Shown: positions 26,672 through 35,210 of the stretch, one piece after another | How the letters are laid out: the number at the start of each line of letters is the position of its first letter | Numbering within the stretch: position 1 is the stretch's first letter | Source: Dyella choica | GTDB lineage: Bacteria; Pseudomonadota; Gammaproteobacteria; Xanthomonadales; Rhodanobacteraceae | Length of the DNA: 64,000 bases | Reading direction: 5' to 3' | Assembly (NCBI RefSeq): GCF_003977665.1 | Contig: NZ_RYYV01000001.1 | Location: 434,001-498,000, forward strand | Translations under genes and position numbers: made by a program | Notes under the pieces: generated by a model | What the model was told of the DNA's origin: nothing | What the model saw: the letters and a program-made list of their open reading frames with translations, nothing else | Databases searched by the model: none

Positions 26672-26863
26672 ATGCCGGCTGAAAAAAAGGCCTATCCGCT
26701 GCGCATCAGTCCCGTCGTGCTGGAAGCCATGCAGCGATGGGCCGATGATGAATTGCGTAGCGTCAATGCGCAGATCGAATATGTCTTGCGTAACGCGTTG
26801 TACGCTAATGGCCGGCTCAAGCCGGCCAAGGCAAAGCCGATAACGGATGACGAGGGCCGCTAG
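26672..26863 (+). CDS. Ribbon-helix-helix (Arc-like) DNA-binding protein
   Basis: Protein of 63 residues. The start KKAYPLRISPVVLEAMQRWAD looks like the beta strand and first helix of an Arc/MetJ-type ribbon-helix-helix dimer, and ELRSVNAQIEYVLRNAL is the second helix; the tail is Lys/Arg-rich. It resembles proteins annotated as HicB-like antitoxins, but no toxin gene is next to it. It is encoded 6 bases after the SPFH gene and probably represses the operon through the perfect dyad at 25745-25771. The partnership of an RHH protein with an SPFH protein is unusual and worth testing. Confidence 0.78.
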   Translation: MPAEKKAYPLRISPVVLEAMQRWADDELRSVNAQIEYVLRNALYANGRLKPAKAKPITDDEGR

Positions 26864-26911
26864 GAAAACTCTGAATAAGCTCAGCGTTTTCGCGGGCCAG
26901 GGACGGCGCGG

Positions 26912-26931
26912 AAGTCCGTGACGGACTTTTT
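26912..26931 (+). terminator. Rho-independent terminator of the SPFH-RHH operon
   Basis: Stem AAGTCCG (26912-26918) with CGGACTT (26922-26928) and a TGA loop, followed by further T residues to 26931. It lies 49 bases after the RHH stop and before the convergent DUF423 gene. Confidence 0.75.
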
Positions 26932-26949
26932 CAGACCCTCTCTAGATCT

Positions 26950-27324
26950 TCAAGGGCTCGTCCTCACGCTTGCCCCCAACCCGATCCAGCCAACGATGAA
27001 CGCCACGCCGCCAAGAGGCGTAACGATGCCGACCCAATGCGGCGCACCCAGCGCTAACGCATACAGGCTTCCGCTGAACAACACGATGCCAAGCGCAAAC
27101 GCCCGGATCGCCAGCCGGCGCGCCTTGCCTGCGTGAGCCAGGGCCGCAGCAGCCAGGGCCAAGGCATGCCAGAAGTGGTATTGCACCGCCGTGTGCCAAA
27201 GCTCCAGCTGGGCCGGGTTGAAGACAGTCCGCAGAGCGTGTGCGCCGAAGGCGCCCAGCAATACAGCACTAGCTCCGGCAGCGCCCAACAGCACCCCTTC
27301 GTGGGATTGGGCAAGTTGTCGCAT
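26950..27324 (-). CDS. DUF423 (YgdD-like) membrane protein
   Basis: Small integral membrane protein of 124 residues with four hydrophobic segments. GAFGAHAL near the N-terminus, LWHTAVQYHFWHALAL in the middle and FSGSLYAL, PLGGVAFIVGW at the end are the DUF423 signature. ATG 27324 has AGGAAAA at a proper distance; a GTG at 27345 would add 7 residues. Function unknown. It is divergent from the SCO gene. Confidence 0.85.
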   Translation of the reverse strand: MRQLAQSHEGVLLGAAGASAVLLGAFGAHALRTVFNPAQLELWHTAVQYHFWHALALAAAALAHAGKARRLAIRAFALGIVLFSGSLYALALGAPHWVGIVTPLGGVAFIVGWIGLGASVRTSP

Positions 27325-27408
27325 GGTTGCGTTTTCCTGTGTCACGGAAAGAGCCGAAACGCAGGCGCATGGCGTATCCTGCTCGGGTTCCAGCGAAGGA
27401 ATTCTTGC

Positions 27409-28020
27409 ATGAAGCGTGCTCGCCTCGCCCGCCTGGCCTGCCTATTCGTCTTGGGGCTGCTGCTTACCGCATGCCAGCGAAATGACGCAACGGCGCCATG
27501 GCAACTCACCGATATCTCCGGGCACATGCCGGATCTCGCCTTTGCGCTCACCGATGACCAGGGCAAGGCCGTCACAGCGTCGGATTACCGCGGCAAGGTC
27601 ACCCTGCTCTACTTCGGTTACACCCATTGCCCTGATGTCTGCCCGCTGACTCTTGCCCATCTGCACGTGGTGATGCAGCGGCTGGACAAGTTGGCGGATG
27701 GTGCGCGGATTCTGTTCGTGAGCGTCGATCCGCAGCGAGACACCGCCGAAGCGCTGCATGCCTATGTCACCGCATTCGATCCCCACATCGTCGGCCTGAC
27801 CGGTTCGCCTGCCGACATCGAGGCACTCACCAAGCGTTATCGCGCCGCCTTCAGCCGTGAACCCGGCAAAGCGGGCGGCAGCTACGAGGTCAGCCACAGT
27901 TCCGGCATCTACATCTTTGACGCCAGCGGCAAGGCTCGCCTGCTTGCCACGCCTGAGGATACCCAAGACAAGCTGGTGCATGACCTGCACCTGCTGCTCA
28001 GTCCAGGAGGTGCTACATGA
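27409..28020 (+). CDS. SCO family copper protein (lipoprotein)
   Basis: Thioredoxin-fold copper chaperone for cytochrome c oxidase CuA assembly, 203 residues. A signal peptide ends in the lipobox LLLTAC (Cys22), so it is a periplasmic lipoprotein. The metal site is intact: CPDVC (Cys74 and Cys78) and His163 in EVSHSSG. ATG 27409 gives a normal lipoprotein leader. It is coupled to the PCu(A)C gene by a 4-base overlap. The two proteins work together in passing Cu(I) to oxidases in other bacteria; no oxidase subunit gene is in the window. Confidence 0.92.
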   Translation: MKRARLARLACLFVLGLLLTACQRNDATAPWQLTDISGHMPDLAFALTDDQGKAVTASDYRGKVTLLYFGYTHCPDVCPLTLAHLHVVMQRLDKLADGARILFVSVDPQRDTAEALHAYVTAFDPHIVGLTGSPADIEALTKRYRAAFSREPGKAGGSYEVSHSSGIYIFDASGKARLLATPEDTQDKLVHDLHLLLSPGGAT

Positions 28021-28460
28021 AGCGCGGCGTGCCATGGCTATGGCTGGCGATCCTGCTTCCGTTGCAGGCCCATGCAACGCAGGCAGACCAGGTCAAGGCC
28101 AGCCATGGGTGGATTCGCCTGCTGCCGGCCGATCTGCCGGCGGCAGGTTATGTGACGCTGGACAATCAGGGCTCGTCCGCCGCCACGCTGGTTTCCGCAC
28201 GCAGCGCTTTCTATGCATCGGTGATGCTTCATCAGAGCGCAACGGATACGGCGGGAGGCAGTTCCATGCGCATGCTCGATCGCTTGACCATTCCGGCCCA
28301 CGGCGAGGTTTCCCTGGCGCCGGCAGGCTTTCACCTGATGCTGCAGGAAGCGACCCATCCCTACAAACCAGGCCAAACGATCGACGTCACGCTGGATTTC
28401 GCCGACGGCAGCCATTTGCGGGTACCCTTCATGGTGCGTCCGGCCAACGCCCCTGATTGA
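28017..28460 (+). CDS. Copper chaperone PCu(A)C
   Basis: Periplasmic Cu(I) chaperone of 147 residues with a cleavable signal peptide (to about residue 20, AHA-T). The copper site is readable as His72, Met84, His106 and Met108, in line with the H-x10/11-M-x21-H-x-M consensus. It starts inside the SCO stop (ATGA), so the pair is translationally coupled. The metallophosphoesterase gene follows after 6 bases. Confidence 0.92.
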   Translation: MKRGVPWLWLAILLPLQAHATQADQVKASHGWIRLLPADLPAAGYVTLDNQGSSAATLVSARSAFYASVMLHQSATDTAGGSSMRMLDRLTIPAHGEVSLAPAGFHLMLQEATHPYKPGQTIDVTLDFADGSHLRVPFMVRPANAPD

Positions 28461-28466
28461 AACCCC

Positions 28467-29225
28467 ATGCGCGTTTTCGCGATCTCCGATTTGCACCTGG
28501 ACTATGCGGCCAATCGTGAGTGGCTCCAGCAACTGCCGTTGCACGAGTACAACGATGACGTACTGATTCTTGCCGGCGACGTTTCCGACCGCCTTAGCCT
28601 GCTCGAAGACGCGTTCAGAACACTGACGAAACGCTTTTCCGCCGTGCTGTTCGTACCTGGCAACCACGATCTATGGATCAATCGCGAGCACATGCGCGAT
28701 TCGTTCGGGAAGCTGGAGGCTGTGCATTCGGCCATGCGAGAGTTTGGCGTGCGCATGGATATCTTCTGCCAGGGTGATCTGGCGATAGTGCCGCTGCAAG
28801 GCTGGTATGACTACTCCTTTGGCGCTGCGGACGATTACCTCAGGGCAGCCTGGGCCGACTACCGTAACTGCCGATGGCCAGGCTACGACGAAACCGCCCT
28901 GACAAAGTTTTTCACGGACCAGAACCCGGCGTCGTCCTCATCCGCGTTGCGGGACGCACGCCGGATCATCAGCTTTTCGCATTTCCTGCCGCGCATCGAC
29001 CTGATGCCCGATCGCATACCCGACAAGCACCGCAAGATCTATCCGGTGCTGGGCACGACGATGCTGGAGTCGCAACTCAGGCAGCTTGGATCCAGCGTGC
29101 ATGTCTACGGTCACAGTCACGTCAACCGCCAGGTGACGATCGACGGCGTCAACTATGTCAACAACGCCTTTGGTTATCCCTCGGAAGCGCACTTCACCCG
29201 GCGCCAGCTGGTACAGGTGTACTGA
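28467..29225 (+). CDS. Calcineurin-like metallophosphoesterase
   Basis: Cytoplasmic phosphoesterase of 252 residues. All five metallophosphoesterase motifs are visible: ISDLHLD, LAGDVSD, VPGNHD, SFSHFLPR and YGHSHVNR. Its substrate is not known. It is third in the SCO-PCu(A)C operon (6-base gap), but a role in copper handling is not implied by the family. It is convergent with ctaG, whose end lies one base away. Confidence 0.88.
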   Translation: MRVFAISDLHLDYAANREWLQQLPLHEYNDDVLILAGDVSDRLSLLEDAFRTLTKRFSAVLFVPGNHDLWINREHMRDSFGKLEAVHSAMREFGVRMDIFCQGDLAIVPLQGWYDYSFGAADDYLRAAWADYRNCRWPGYDETALTKFFTDQNPASSSSALRDARRIISFSHFLPRIDLMPDRIPDKHRKIYPVLGTTMLESQLRQLGSSVHVYGHSHVNRQVTIDGVNYVNNAFGYPSEAHFTRRQLVQVY

Positions 29226-29226
29226 A

Positions 29227-30099
29227 TCAACGGCTCACGCCGCCCACCGTGACGTGGGCAACCGTTTGCGCCCGAGCCTGCCGCCTGATGCGCCCGCTGC
29301 GCGACAAGCGCAACCACTGTCGCATCGCCAGCAAACCACCGATGGTTTCAAGCGTCGCGGCCGGCACCCAGATGATGATGCCGCCGATCAGTTGCCCGGT
29401 GAACACGTTGAAGTTGAAGGCACGCCCGCAGATTTCGAAGATGGGATAAAGATCGGCCCTGGAAAAAGTGATGATGGCGCCGGCCAGGATCTGCGGCGCC
29501 ATGGTGATGCCGGGCGACAACACGCGCATGCCGGGAATCATCCGCCCCGGCGGCCGCGGCCGATGATCCAGCACCAGCCACCAGTACACGAAGCCGCTGA
29601 CAATCATCGACCAGTTCATGAAGCGATAGACGCGCCAGTCGAGCATCGCCATGGTCTGCATGGAAGGAATCAGCCAGACCAGGACGAAAGCCACGAACAC
29701 AATGGTGGCAACGGCGGGATTGAGCAGTACGGCGCTGACTATTCGCCACAGCCATGTGCGCAACGCCGGGCGCAACAAGCGGACGCGCCAATCCAGCGGC
29801 AAGCCGGCGCGCAGCACCGGGCCTGGATAGGACGCCACGATCATCAGCGGCGCCAGATGGTGCAGCAGCAACTGCTGGATACGATGCATGAAAAACTCAT
29901 GCTCGGCATAGAAATCGAAATAGGTGTGCAGGCTCAGATAGACGATCGTCATGCCCGTCCAGAACGCAAGCTTGCGCCCCGTGCTGACCCGCAGCTTGCG
30001 GCTACCACGCCAGTACAACATTGAGGCGCACAGGAAGCTGAGCAGAAAAATCCAGGAGAACTCCCAGGGAATGATCCACTTGAGCAGGGCGGCGATCAT
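29227..30099 (-). CDS. CtaG family cytochrome c oxidase assembly protein (caa3_CtaG type)
   Basis: Integral membrane protein of 290 residues with about seven hydrophobic segments, of the caa3_CtaG family of Bacillus CtaG, needed for CuB/CuA oxidase assembly. HRIQQLLLHHLAPLMIVASYPGPVLRAGLP is characteristic; here only part is quoted as LLLHHLAPLMIV and PGPVLRAG. Conserved histidines in the LHTYFDFYAEHEFFMH region may bind metal. ATG 30099 has a GAGG 11 bases upstream and follows the GldG-like gene by 10 bases. It is at the 3' end of the ABC operon and convergent with the SCO/PCu(A)C genes, which points to a shared copper or respiratory theme. Confidence 0.85.
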   Translation of the reverse strand: MIAALLKWIIPWEFSWIFLLSFLCASMLYWRGSRKLRVSTGRKLAFWTGMTIVYLSLHTYFDFYAEHEFFMHRIQQLLLHHLAPLMIVASYPGPVLRAGLPLDWRVRLLRPALRTWLWRIVSAVLLNPAVATIVFVAFVLVWLIPSMQTMAMLDWRVYRFMNWSMIVSGFVYWWLVLDHRPRPPGRMIPGMRVLSPGITMAPQILAGAIITFSRADLYPIFEICGRAFNFNVFTGQLIGGIIIWVPAATLETIGGLLAMRQWLRLSRSGRIRRQARAQTVAHVTVGGVSR

Positions 30100-30109
30100 T
30101 CTATCGGCC

Positions 30110-32032
30110 TCAACCGGCGCGCTGCCGTCGATTCCGCCGCGTGCGCTGCCAGCCATACATCAGCCCCACCAGCGTAATCAGCGCCGGTAGCAGCACGATA
30201 TTGATGACCTTCAGCCGCATGCCCAATGCGTCGATCTCTGCGTTGAGCTGATGCTGCACTTCGCGCAGTTCATTGCTGATCGCCAGCTGACGCTGCAGGA
30301 ACTGCCCGATTTCCTGCTTCTGTTCGGCACTGGTCGAGGTATCGCGTGCACTTTTGCCGGGCTGCAATTCTTCCAGCCGCTGCTTGGTATCGGCCAGCTC
30401 ACCTTGTAGTTCCTTCTCTTTCTGCAGGAACTTGCGGTCTGCCGCGCGCCGCAGTGCTTCTACGCGCGTAAAGGGGCGTTGCGAGGTGGAACGACCGCGA
30501 ATGGACAGCAGCGCGGAGGAACCGGTGAGGTTATCCACCATGTTGCTGATGAAATCGCCGTTGTTGGTGAAGGCGCTCAACATCGGCTGGCCGAGGAAAT
30601 TCTGCGTTTCCACCCACAAACGGTCGGTCAGCAGATCCGTGTCGGCCACCAGGATCACTTCCGCGTTCGGCGGCGAGGTGGACAGGTGCCCAGGACGCTT
30701 GGCGAATTCCGGGAAAGCGCTGACGAAGGGCCCTCGCAGGCGCGCCGCGATTACGTAGTTCTGGTTCTGCGGCTGATAGTTATCCAGCAGGCTGGAGGGA
30801 TTGCTGCTGGCCTCGATCACGCGCTGCGTAGGCACGACCTCGGCATCCGAGCTGCTTTGCATCAGCGGGATCAGGCGCGTGGTCGAGTCCGGCAGCAGGT
30901 CGAAATGCCCGGCGGTCGAAACATTGATGCGCTGCAGGCTGGCGGTGATCACATCGTCGCGATTGAGTTCCGCAGTCCCCAGGCCAAGCATGGCAGGATG
31001 GGCAAGATTCGCCCCGGCCAGCTCGATCTGCAACGCTCGCGCCTGGTCGAGCACGACCTGGTCCGGATTGAACGAAACCCCCCAGTCGGCAAACAGTCGT
31101 GGCAGGTTGGAGCTGTGATTGTTGGTGGCACTGGTCGCATCGGTCACCAGCGGCACGGGATCGGATTCAGAGAAGGGGTCGACAAATACCACCAGGTGTC
31201 CGCCGCCAAGGACGTACTGGTCGAGTGCGTATTGCACGTCGGCAGGCAGATTCTTGGGCTGGATCAGCAGCAGCGCCTGGATGCTCTTGTCGATCCGCTT
31301 GAGCTTGTCCGTATTGACCACCTGGACGTCGAACAGCTGCTGCAGCTGGCGCATCACTGCCCACGCCTGCGTGCCCTGCGCGGGGTCACCCATTACCGGC
31401 AGCCCGGTGATCACGCCGATACGCGGCTTTTCCGATTCGCTCAACTGATACAACAATTTGGCAGCATCGTATTCGAGAAAGGTTTCCCGATTCGGGTCGA
31501 AGAAAGGAATCGACAGCGTGCGCTCGGCCTGCTCGCCCGATTTCGCCTGCGGGTAGTCAGCCAGGGAGTCGGCCGCAGCTTCGCTGCTGGGTGGGCGAGT
31601 GGTGCCCACCAGGCCGAAGAAAATGCGCTCGCCGTTGCTGCCGCCGTTGATCGGCGTAAGGCCGTTGCCTTCCGCACTGGCTTCATCGTCCGAGTAAGGG
31701 ACCGGGTCGGCGACCTGCAAGTGGATGCGGCTGTGTGAGCGGGCCACGATTTCCTGCAGCATCTCGGCGACACGCTGTTCGTAGCTGCGTAATTGGGGCT
31801 GGTCTTTCGTCGCATGCTGCGAAAAATACAGGGTAAGCCAGAGCGGGCGATTCACGTTGTCCACAATCTGCCGCGTTCCGGGCGAGAGCGTATACAAGCC
31901 GTCCTGGGTCAGGTCGAACCGCTTGGGCGCCAGCCAGCGACTGGTGATCAGGGTCAGGCAGCAATACGCGAGGATCAGCGCGAGAAGGCCGCTAATGAGT
32001 ACAGTGCGTCGACGCAGGGAAAGCCCGAACAT
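30110..32032 (-). CDS. Gld-type ABC transporter auxiliary protein (GldG-like)
   Basis: Membrane-anchored extracytoplasmic protein of 640 residues. One N-terminal helix (about 12-31) and one near the C-terminus (about 610-632) bracket a large periplasmic domain of the ABC-type uncharacterised transport system family (PF09822-like). A coiled-coil segment (about 545-605) lies before the last helix. It is 1 base after the permease gene in a three-gene ABC unit. Homologues in Bacteroidetes serve gliding motility, but in proteobacteria the system is not linked to gliding and its cargo is unknown. Confidence 0.82.
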   Translation of the reverse strand: MFGLSLRRRTVLISGLLALILAYCCLTLITSRWLAPKRFDLTQDGLYTLSPGTRQIVDNVNRPLWLTLYFSQHATKDQPQLRSYEQRVAEMLQEIVARSHSRIHLQVADPVPYSDDEASAEGNGLTPINGGSNGERIFFGLVGTTRPPSSEAAADSLADYPQAKSGEQAERTLSIPFFDPNRETFLEYDAAKLLYQLSESEKPRIGVITGLPVMGDPAQGTQAWAVMRQLQQLFDVQVVNTDKLKRIDKSIQALLLIQPKNLPADVQYALDQYVLGGGHLVVFVDPFSESDPVPLVTDATSATNNHSSNLPRLFADWGVSFNPDQVVLDQARALQIELAGANLAHPAMLGLGTAELNRDDVITASLQRINVSTAGHFDLLPDSTTRLIPLMQSSSDAEVVPTQRVIEASSNPSSLLDNYQPQNQNYVIAARLRGPFVSAFPEFAKRPGHLSTSPPNAEVILVADTDLLTDRLWVETQNFLGQPMLSAFTNNGDFISNMVDNLTGSSALLSIRGRSTSQRPFTRVEALRRAADRKFLQKEKELQGELADTKQRLEELQPGKSARDTSTSAEQKQEIGQFLQRQLAISNELREVQHQLNAEIDALGMRLKVINIVLLPALITLVGLMYGWQRTRRNRRQRAG

Positions 32033-32033
32033 G

Positions 32034-32768
32034 TCAGTGGCTCCGCTTCATGTCGAGCACCAGCACGCCCGCGGCCAGCCAGGCCGCGATAGTGAGAATG
32101 AAATACAGCAGATCGCGCACATCGAGCACGCCACGCGCTATCGCCTCGTAATGGCGCAGCATGGACAGGTGCGCCACGCCATTCACCAGCTTGCGCGGCA
32201 GGGTGCCCTGGAAGAAATCAAGCACCTGCGATTGCCCGGCAAGTAACAACAGCACGCACACCACGGCAGTAAGAATGAAGGCCACCACCTGGCTGCTGGT
32301 CACCGTCGACAGACATGCACCGATCGCCAGGAAGGCCCCCGCCATCAGCCAGCTGCCGATATAGCCGGCAATGATGATGCCGTTGTCCGGCGAGCCCAGG
32401 TAATTGACGGTAATCCAGATGGGAAACGTGAGCAGCAGGGCGAGGCCGACAAACAGCCATGCGGCGAGGAATTTGCCCAGCATGGCTTGCCACAGATTGA
32501 TCGGCAGGGTGAGCAGCAGTTCCAGCGTGCCCGACTTGGCCTCCTCCGCCCACAGGCGCATCGACACCGCCGGCACCAGGATCAGGTAGAGCCACGGGTG
32601 CATCACGAAGAACGGCTGCAGATCGGCAATGTTGCGGTTGTAGAAGTCGCCGACGTAGAAGGTGAGGATGCCCGAGAGCACCATGAAGATCACCATGAAC
32701 ACATACGCCACCGGCGTCACGAAATAGCTACGCAATTCGCGGCGCATCACCGCCATGGCTGGACTCAT
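32034..32768 (-). CDS. ABC-2 type transporter permease (GldF-like)
   Basis: ABC-2 permease of 244 residues with six hydrophobic segments. The start AVMRRELRSYFVTPVAYVFM is typical of the NosY/GldF-like group, as is WAEEAKSGTLELLLTLP. It overlaps the ATPase stop by four bases and leads by one base into the GldG-like gene, so all three are one transcription unit. The substrate is unknown. Confidence 0.88.
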   Translation of the reverse strand: MSPAMAVMRRELRSYFVTPVAYVFMVIFMVLSGILTFYVGDFYNRNIADLQPFFVMHPWLYLILVPAVSMRLWAEEAKSGTLELLLTLPINLWQAMLGKFLAAWLFVGLALLLTFPIWITVNYLGSPDNGIIIAGYIGSWLMAGAFLAIGACLSTVTSSQVVAFILTAVVCVLLLLAGQSQVLDFFQGTLPRKLVNGVAHLSMLRHYEAIARGVLDVRDLLYFILTIAAWLAAGVLVLDMKRSH

Positions 32769-33703
32769 CGCCGCGCCTCCCGCTCCGTGCCCAGCGTGAT
32801 CTGGCGGAACACTTCATCAAGGCGCCCGCGCTCGAGCTGGATTTCGGAAATCTCCAGCCCCTGCTGGCGCAACAACGCTTCGACCGGTTCCAGGATGCGC
32901 TCGCCGGGTTTGGGGAACACCGTGATGCGACCGTCCAGGGGATCCACCTCGATGCCGGCCACCTGCGGCAAACGTCCGAGCATTTCCTGCGACACGCCGC
33001 TCCCCTGAGCGCTGAAGGAAACCGCGCCGTGGTAACGCGAGCGTGCTTCCAGTTCCGCCGGCGTTGCGTCGGCACGCAACTGGCCGCCTGCGATGATCAC
33101 CACGCGGTTGCACAGCGCATGCACTTCCTCCAGCAGATGGGTGGAAATCAGGATCGTGCGTTCCCTCGCCATCGCATCGATCAGACGACGCACCGCATGT
33201 TTCTGATTGGGATCCAGGCCGTCCGTGGGTTCGTCCAGCATCAGCACCGGCGGATCGTGCAGGATCGCCTGCGCCAGCCCGACACGACGGCGCAAGCCCT
33301 TGGACAAGGTATCCACACTCACGCCCAACGCCTCTTCCAGTTGCAAATAGCTGACGATTTCATCAAAACGGCGCCGGCCCACGTCCGAGCGCAGCCCACG
33401 CATGCGCATGACGAACACCAGGAACTCCCGCACCGTCATTTCGCCATAGCTGGGCGCGCCCTCCGGGAGGTAGCCTAGGGCGCGCCGGGCTTTGAGCGGC
33501 GCCTTGATCACATCGTAACCGCATACACGCGCCGTACCCGAACTAGGCGTGAGGAAGCCGGCAATCATGCGCATCGCCGTGGTCTTGCCCGCACCATTGG
33601 GGCCTAGCAGGCCGAGCACCTGACCCGGCTCGGCGTAGATGCTGAGCGCATCCACTGCAGTCAAATGCCCGTAGCGCTTGGTCAGCTTGTCGGTCTCGAT
33701 CAT
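32765..33703 (-). CDS. ABC transporter ATP-binding protein
   Basis: ATPase of 312 residues. Walker A GPNGAGKTTA lies near residue 37, the signature LSKGLRRRVGLAQA near 135 and Walker B VLMLDEPTDGLDP near 155, with a C-terminal extension of about 90 residues of the CcmA/NosF-like kind. ATG 33703 gives the standard start; an in-frame start 57 codons upstream would run back through the terminator at 33789. First gene of the ATPase-permease-GldG-ctaG operon. Promoter expected in 33704-33788. Confidence 0.92.
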   Translation of the reverse strand: MIETDKLTKRYGHLTAVDALSIYAEPGQVLGLLGPNGAGKTTAMRMIAGFLTPSSGTARVCGYDVIKAPLKARRALGYLPEGAPSYGEMTVREFLVFVMRMRGLRSDVGRRRFDEIVSYLQLEEALGVSVDTLSKGLRRRVGLAQAILHDPPVLMLDEPTDGLDPNQKHAVRRLIDAMARERTILISTHLLEEVHALCNRVVIIAGGQLRADATPAELEARSRYHGAVSFSAQGSGVSQEMLGRLPQVAGIEVDPLDGRITVFPKPGERILEPVEALLRQQGLEISEIQLERGRLDEVFRQITLGTEREARR

Positions 33704-33788
33704 GTCCGCTCGCGTAAGGAACCGCAACGCAATGTACCGCAAGCGCGCTACGAAGTTTTGCGGATCGCAAAGTCGCGTCGCCGAAACG

Positions 33789-33816
33789 AAAAAGCCCTCC
33801 GCGGGGGAGGGCTTTT
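33789..33816 (-). terminator. Rho-independent terminator downstream of the SRPBCC/GyrI-like gene
   Basis: Perfect stem AAAAGCCCTCC (33790-33800) with GGAGGGCTTTT (33806-33816), 5-base loop. On the minus strand it ends with TTTTT, 24 bases after the stop of the gene at 33840. It separates that gene from the ABC operon. Confidence 0.88.
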
Positions 33817-33839
33817 CTGGGCCATTGGAGTCGTATGGC

Positions 33840-35210
33840 TTACTTCGCCGCGCTGCTCGCCGGAGCCGGCGCACTGCTGCCGGAAGCCGGCTGCGGGTTG
33901 TTGCTCAGCACCGTCGGCTGCTTCATACCAGCCTGCTGTTCGGGCGTCTGTGCCGGCACGGCGCCGCCGGTGACTCCCTGGGCGTCGAATATCGGCAAAT
34001 ACACTTCGTACTGGGCGTAGGTACTGATATTACCGGAGTTGTCCTTCACTTCCGGCTGCACTTCGATGTCGTAGCTGCGGCTGGTGATTTCGTTGAACTT
34101 CAGGCCATGCGTCTGAGCATAGGCCTCGAGCTGTTCGCGGGTGTTCTTCACGCCGACGATGGTGCCGTTCCACTTCGCCATCAGCGCCGAACCGCCGAAG
34201 GCCAGCTCGCCACGCACGTTGGCGTCGATCACCAGGCGGCCATTGCGATCCTTGTCGCCGGGATTCAGCGCCGGGGCGCTGGCCGGGTTGGCGCTGGTGC
34301 TGGCGGAAGCAGCCTGGTCTGTCAGCGACGGCGGCGTTTCCGCCGCGAGCTGGTAGCTCTGGCCATTGATGTTGAGGCTGGCGTTGTCGATCGGCATCGC
34401 CACGTCGAACGTATAGGTCTGGTCGCCGAAGTTGGTCGTGTAGATGATGCGCGGGCCGGTGATGTTCACGCCCAGCTTCTTCGCCGCTGCCTTGATCTGG
34501 TTCTCGGCCGCCGGCACCGCATCGTTCATGGCGTCGATCAGACCATGCTTGAGGTCGATCTGGGTGGACACCATCAGCACGGGTGCGGGCTTGGGCTGCG
34601 CCATGTAGGGAACCACGTCGCCGTAATCGACGTTCGGTACGCTGGCCAGGGCGTTCTGCAGATTGTTCAGGCTGTACTGGATGAAGGCATCCGGCTGGCC
34701 GTGGATGTACAGGTTGGAGTAACGGTCCAGCAGGTTGAAGCCGTAGCTCACGTCATACGACCAGGTGATCTTGGTCAGCTTGCCGGTGCTGCCTTGGCGC
34801 AGCAGATCCACGGTGAAGTGCTTGTCGCTGCCACGCCAGGCGTTGTCCACGTTCCAGGTGAGCCCAGCGCTGTTGACAGTGCTGTCGATCTTGTTGAAGT
34901 CCGGCTTGGCATTGGCGATGGTCAGCTTGCCTTCGCCCACCTTGTCATCCTGGCTGCTCCAGCTGATCTCGGAACCCGCGCCGAAAGCGCTGCCGGAAAG
35001 GCTGTACTGGGTCCGCGGATCGTAAGCGCGCAGCACGGCGTAGTCCGGGAAAGTACGGAAATTGGACACCATGTCGTAGACCTGGCGCAGGTCTTTGCTC
35101 ACCACCAATGACCGTTCAACGTGGCCACTGCCGGGCATGATGATGCCCACCACGACGCCGGCCACGACGACGATGATGAGGGCAACGATGAATTCCAGAA
35201 CACGCGTCAT
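33840..35210 (-). CDS. Membrane-anchored SRPBCC/GyrI-like fusion protein
   Basis: Protein of 456 residues. A single N-terminal helix (7-27) is followed by an SRPBCC/polyketide cyclase-like domain (about 30-190: HVERSLVVSKDLRQVYDMVS and later LTKITWSYDVSYG) and then a GyrI-like effector-binding region in the C-terminal half (about 215-415). The tail (415-456) is Pro/Ala/Ser-rich low complexity and probably unstructured. This domain order is known from proteins named polyketide cyclase in Xanthomonadales, but their ligand and role are not. It stands alone with its own terminator. Confidence 0.7.
   Translation of the reverse strand: MTRVLEFIVALIIVVVAGVVVGIIMPGSGHVERSLVVSKDLRQVYDMVSNFRTFPDYAVLRAYDPRTQYSLSGSAFGAGSEISWSSQDDKVGEGKLTIANAKPDFNKIDSTVNSAGLTWNVDNAWRGSDKHFTVDLLRQGSTGKLTKITWSYDVSYGFNLLDRYSNLYIHGQPDAFIQYSLNNLQNALASVPNVDYGDVVPYMAQPKPAPVLMVSTQIDLKHGLIDAMNDAVPAAENQIKAAAKKLGVNITGPRIIYTTNFGDQTYTFDVAMPIDNASLNINGQSYQLAAETPPSLTDQAASASTSANPASAPALNPGDKDRNGRLVIDANVRGELAFGGSALMAKWNGTIVGVKNTREQLEAYAQTHGLKFNEITSRSYDIEVQPEVKDNSGNISTYAQYEVYLPIFDAQGVTGGAVPAQTPEQQAGMKQPTVLSNNPQPASGSSAPAPASSAAK

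Noticed and set aside
26672-26863. Toxin-antitoxin reading of the ribbon-helix-helix gene
   Set aside because: No toxin-like gene is adjacent; the neighbours are an SPFH gene and, convergently, a DUF423 gene.
30479-31738. Plus-strand open frame of about 419 codons
   Set aside because: Antisense to the GldG-like gene; shadow composition.
33678-35111. Plus-strand open frame of about 477 codons
   Set aside because: Antisense to the SRPBCC/GyrI-like gene and passes through a terminator hairpin.
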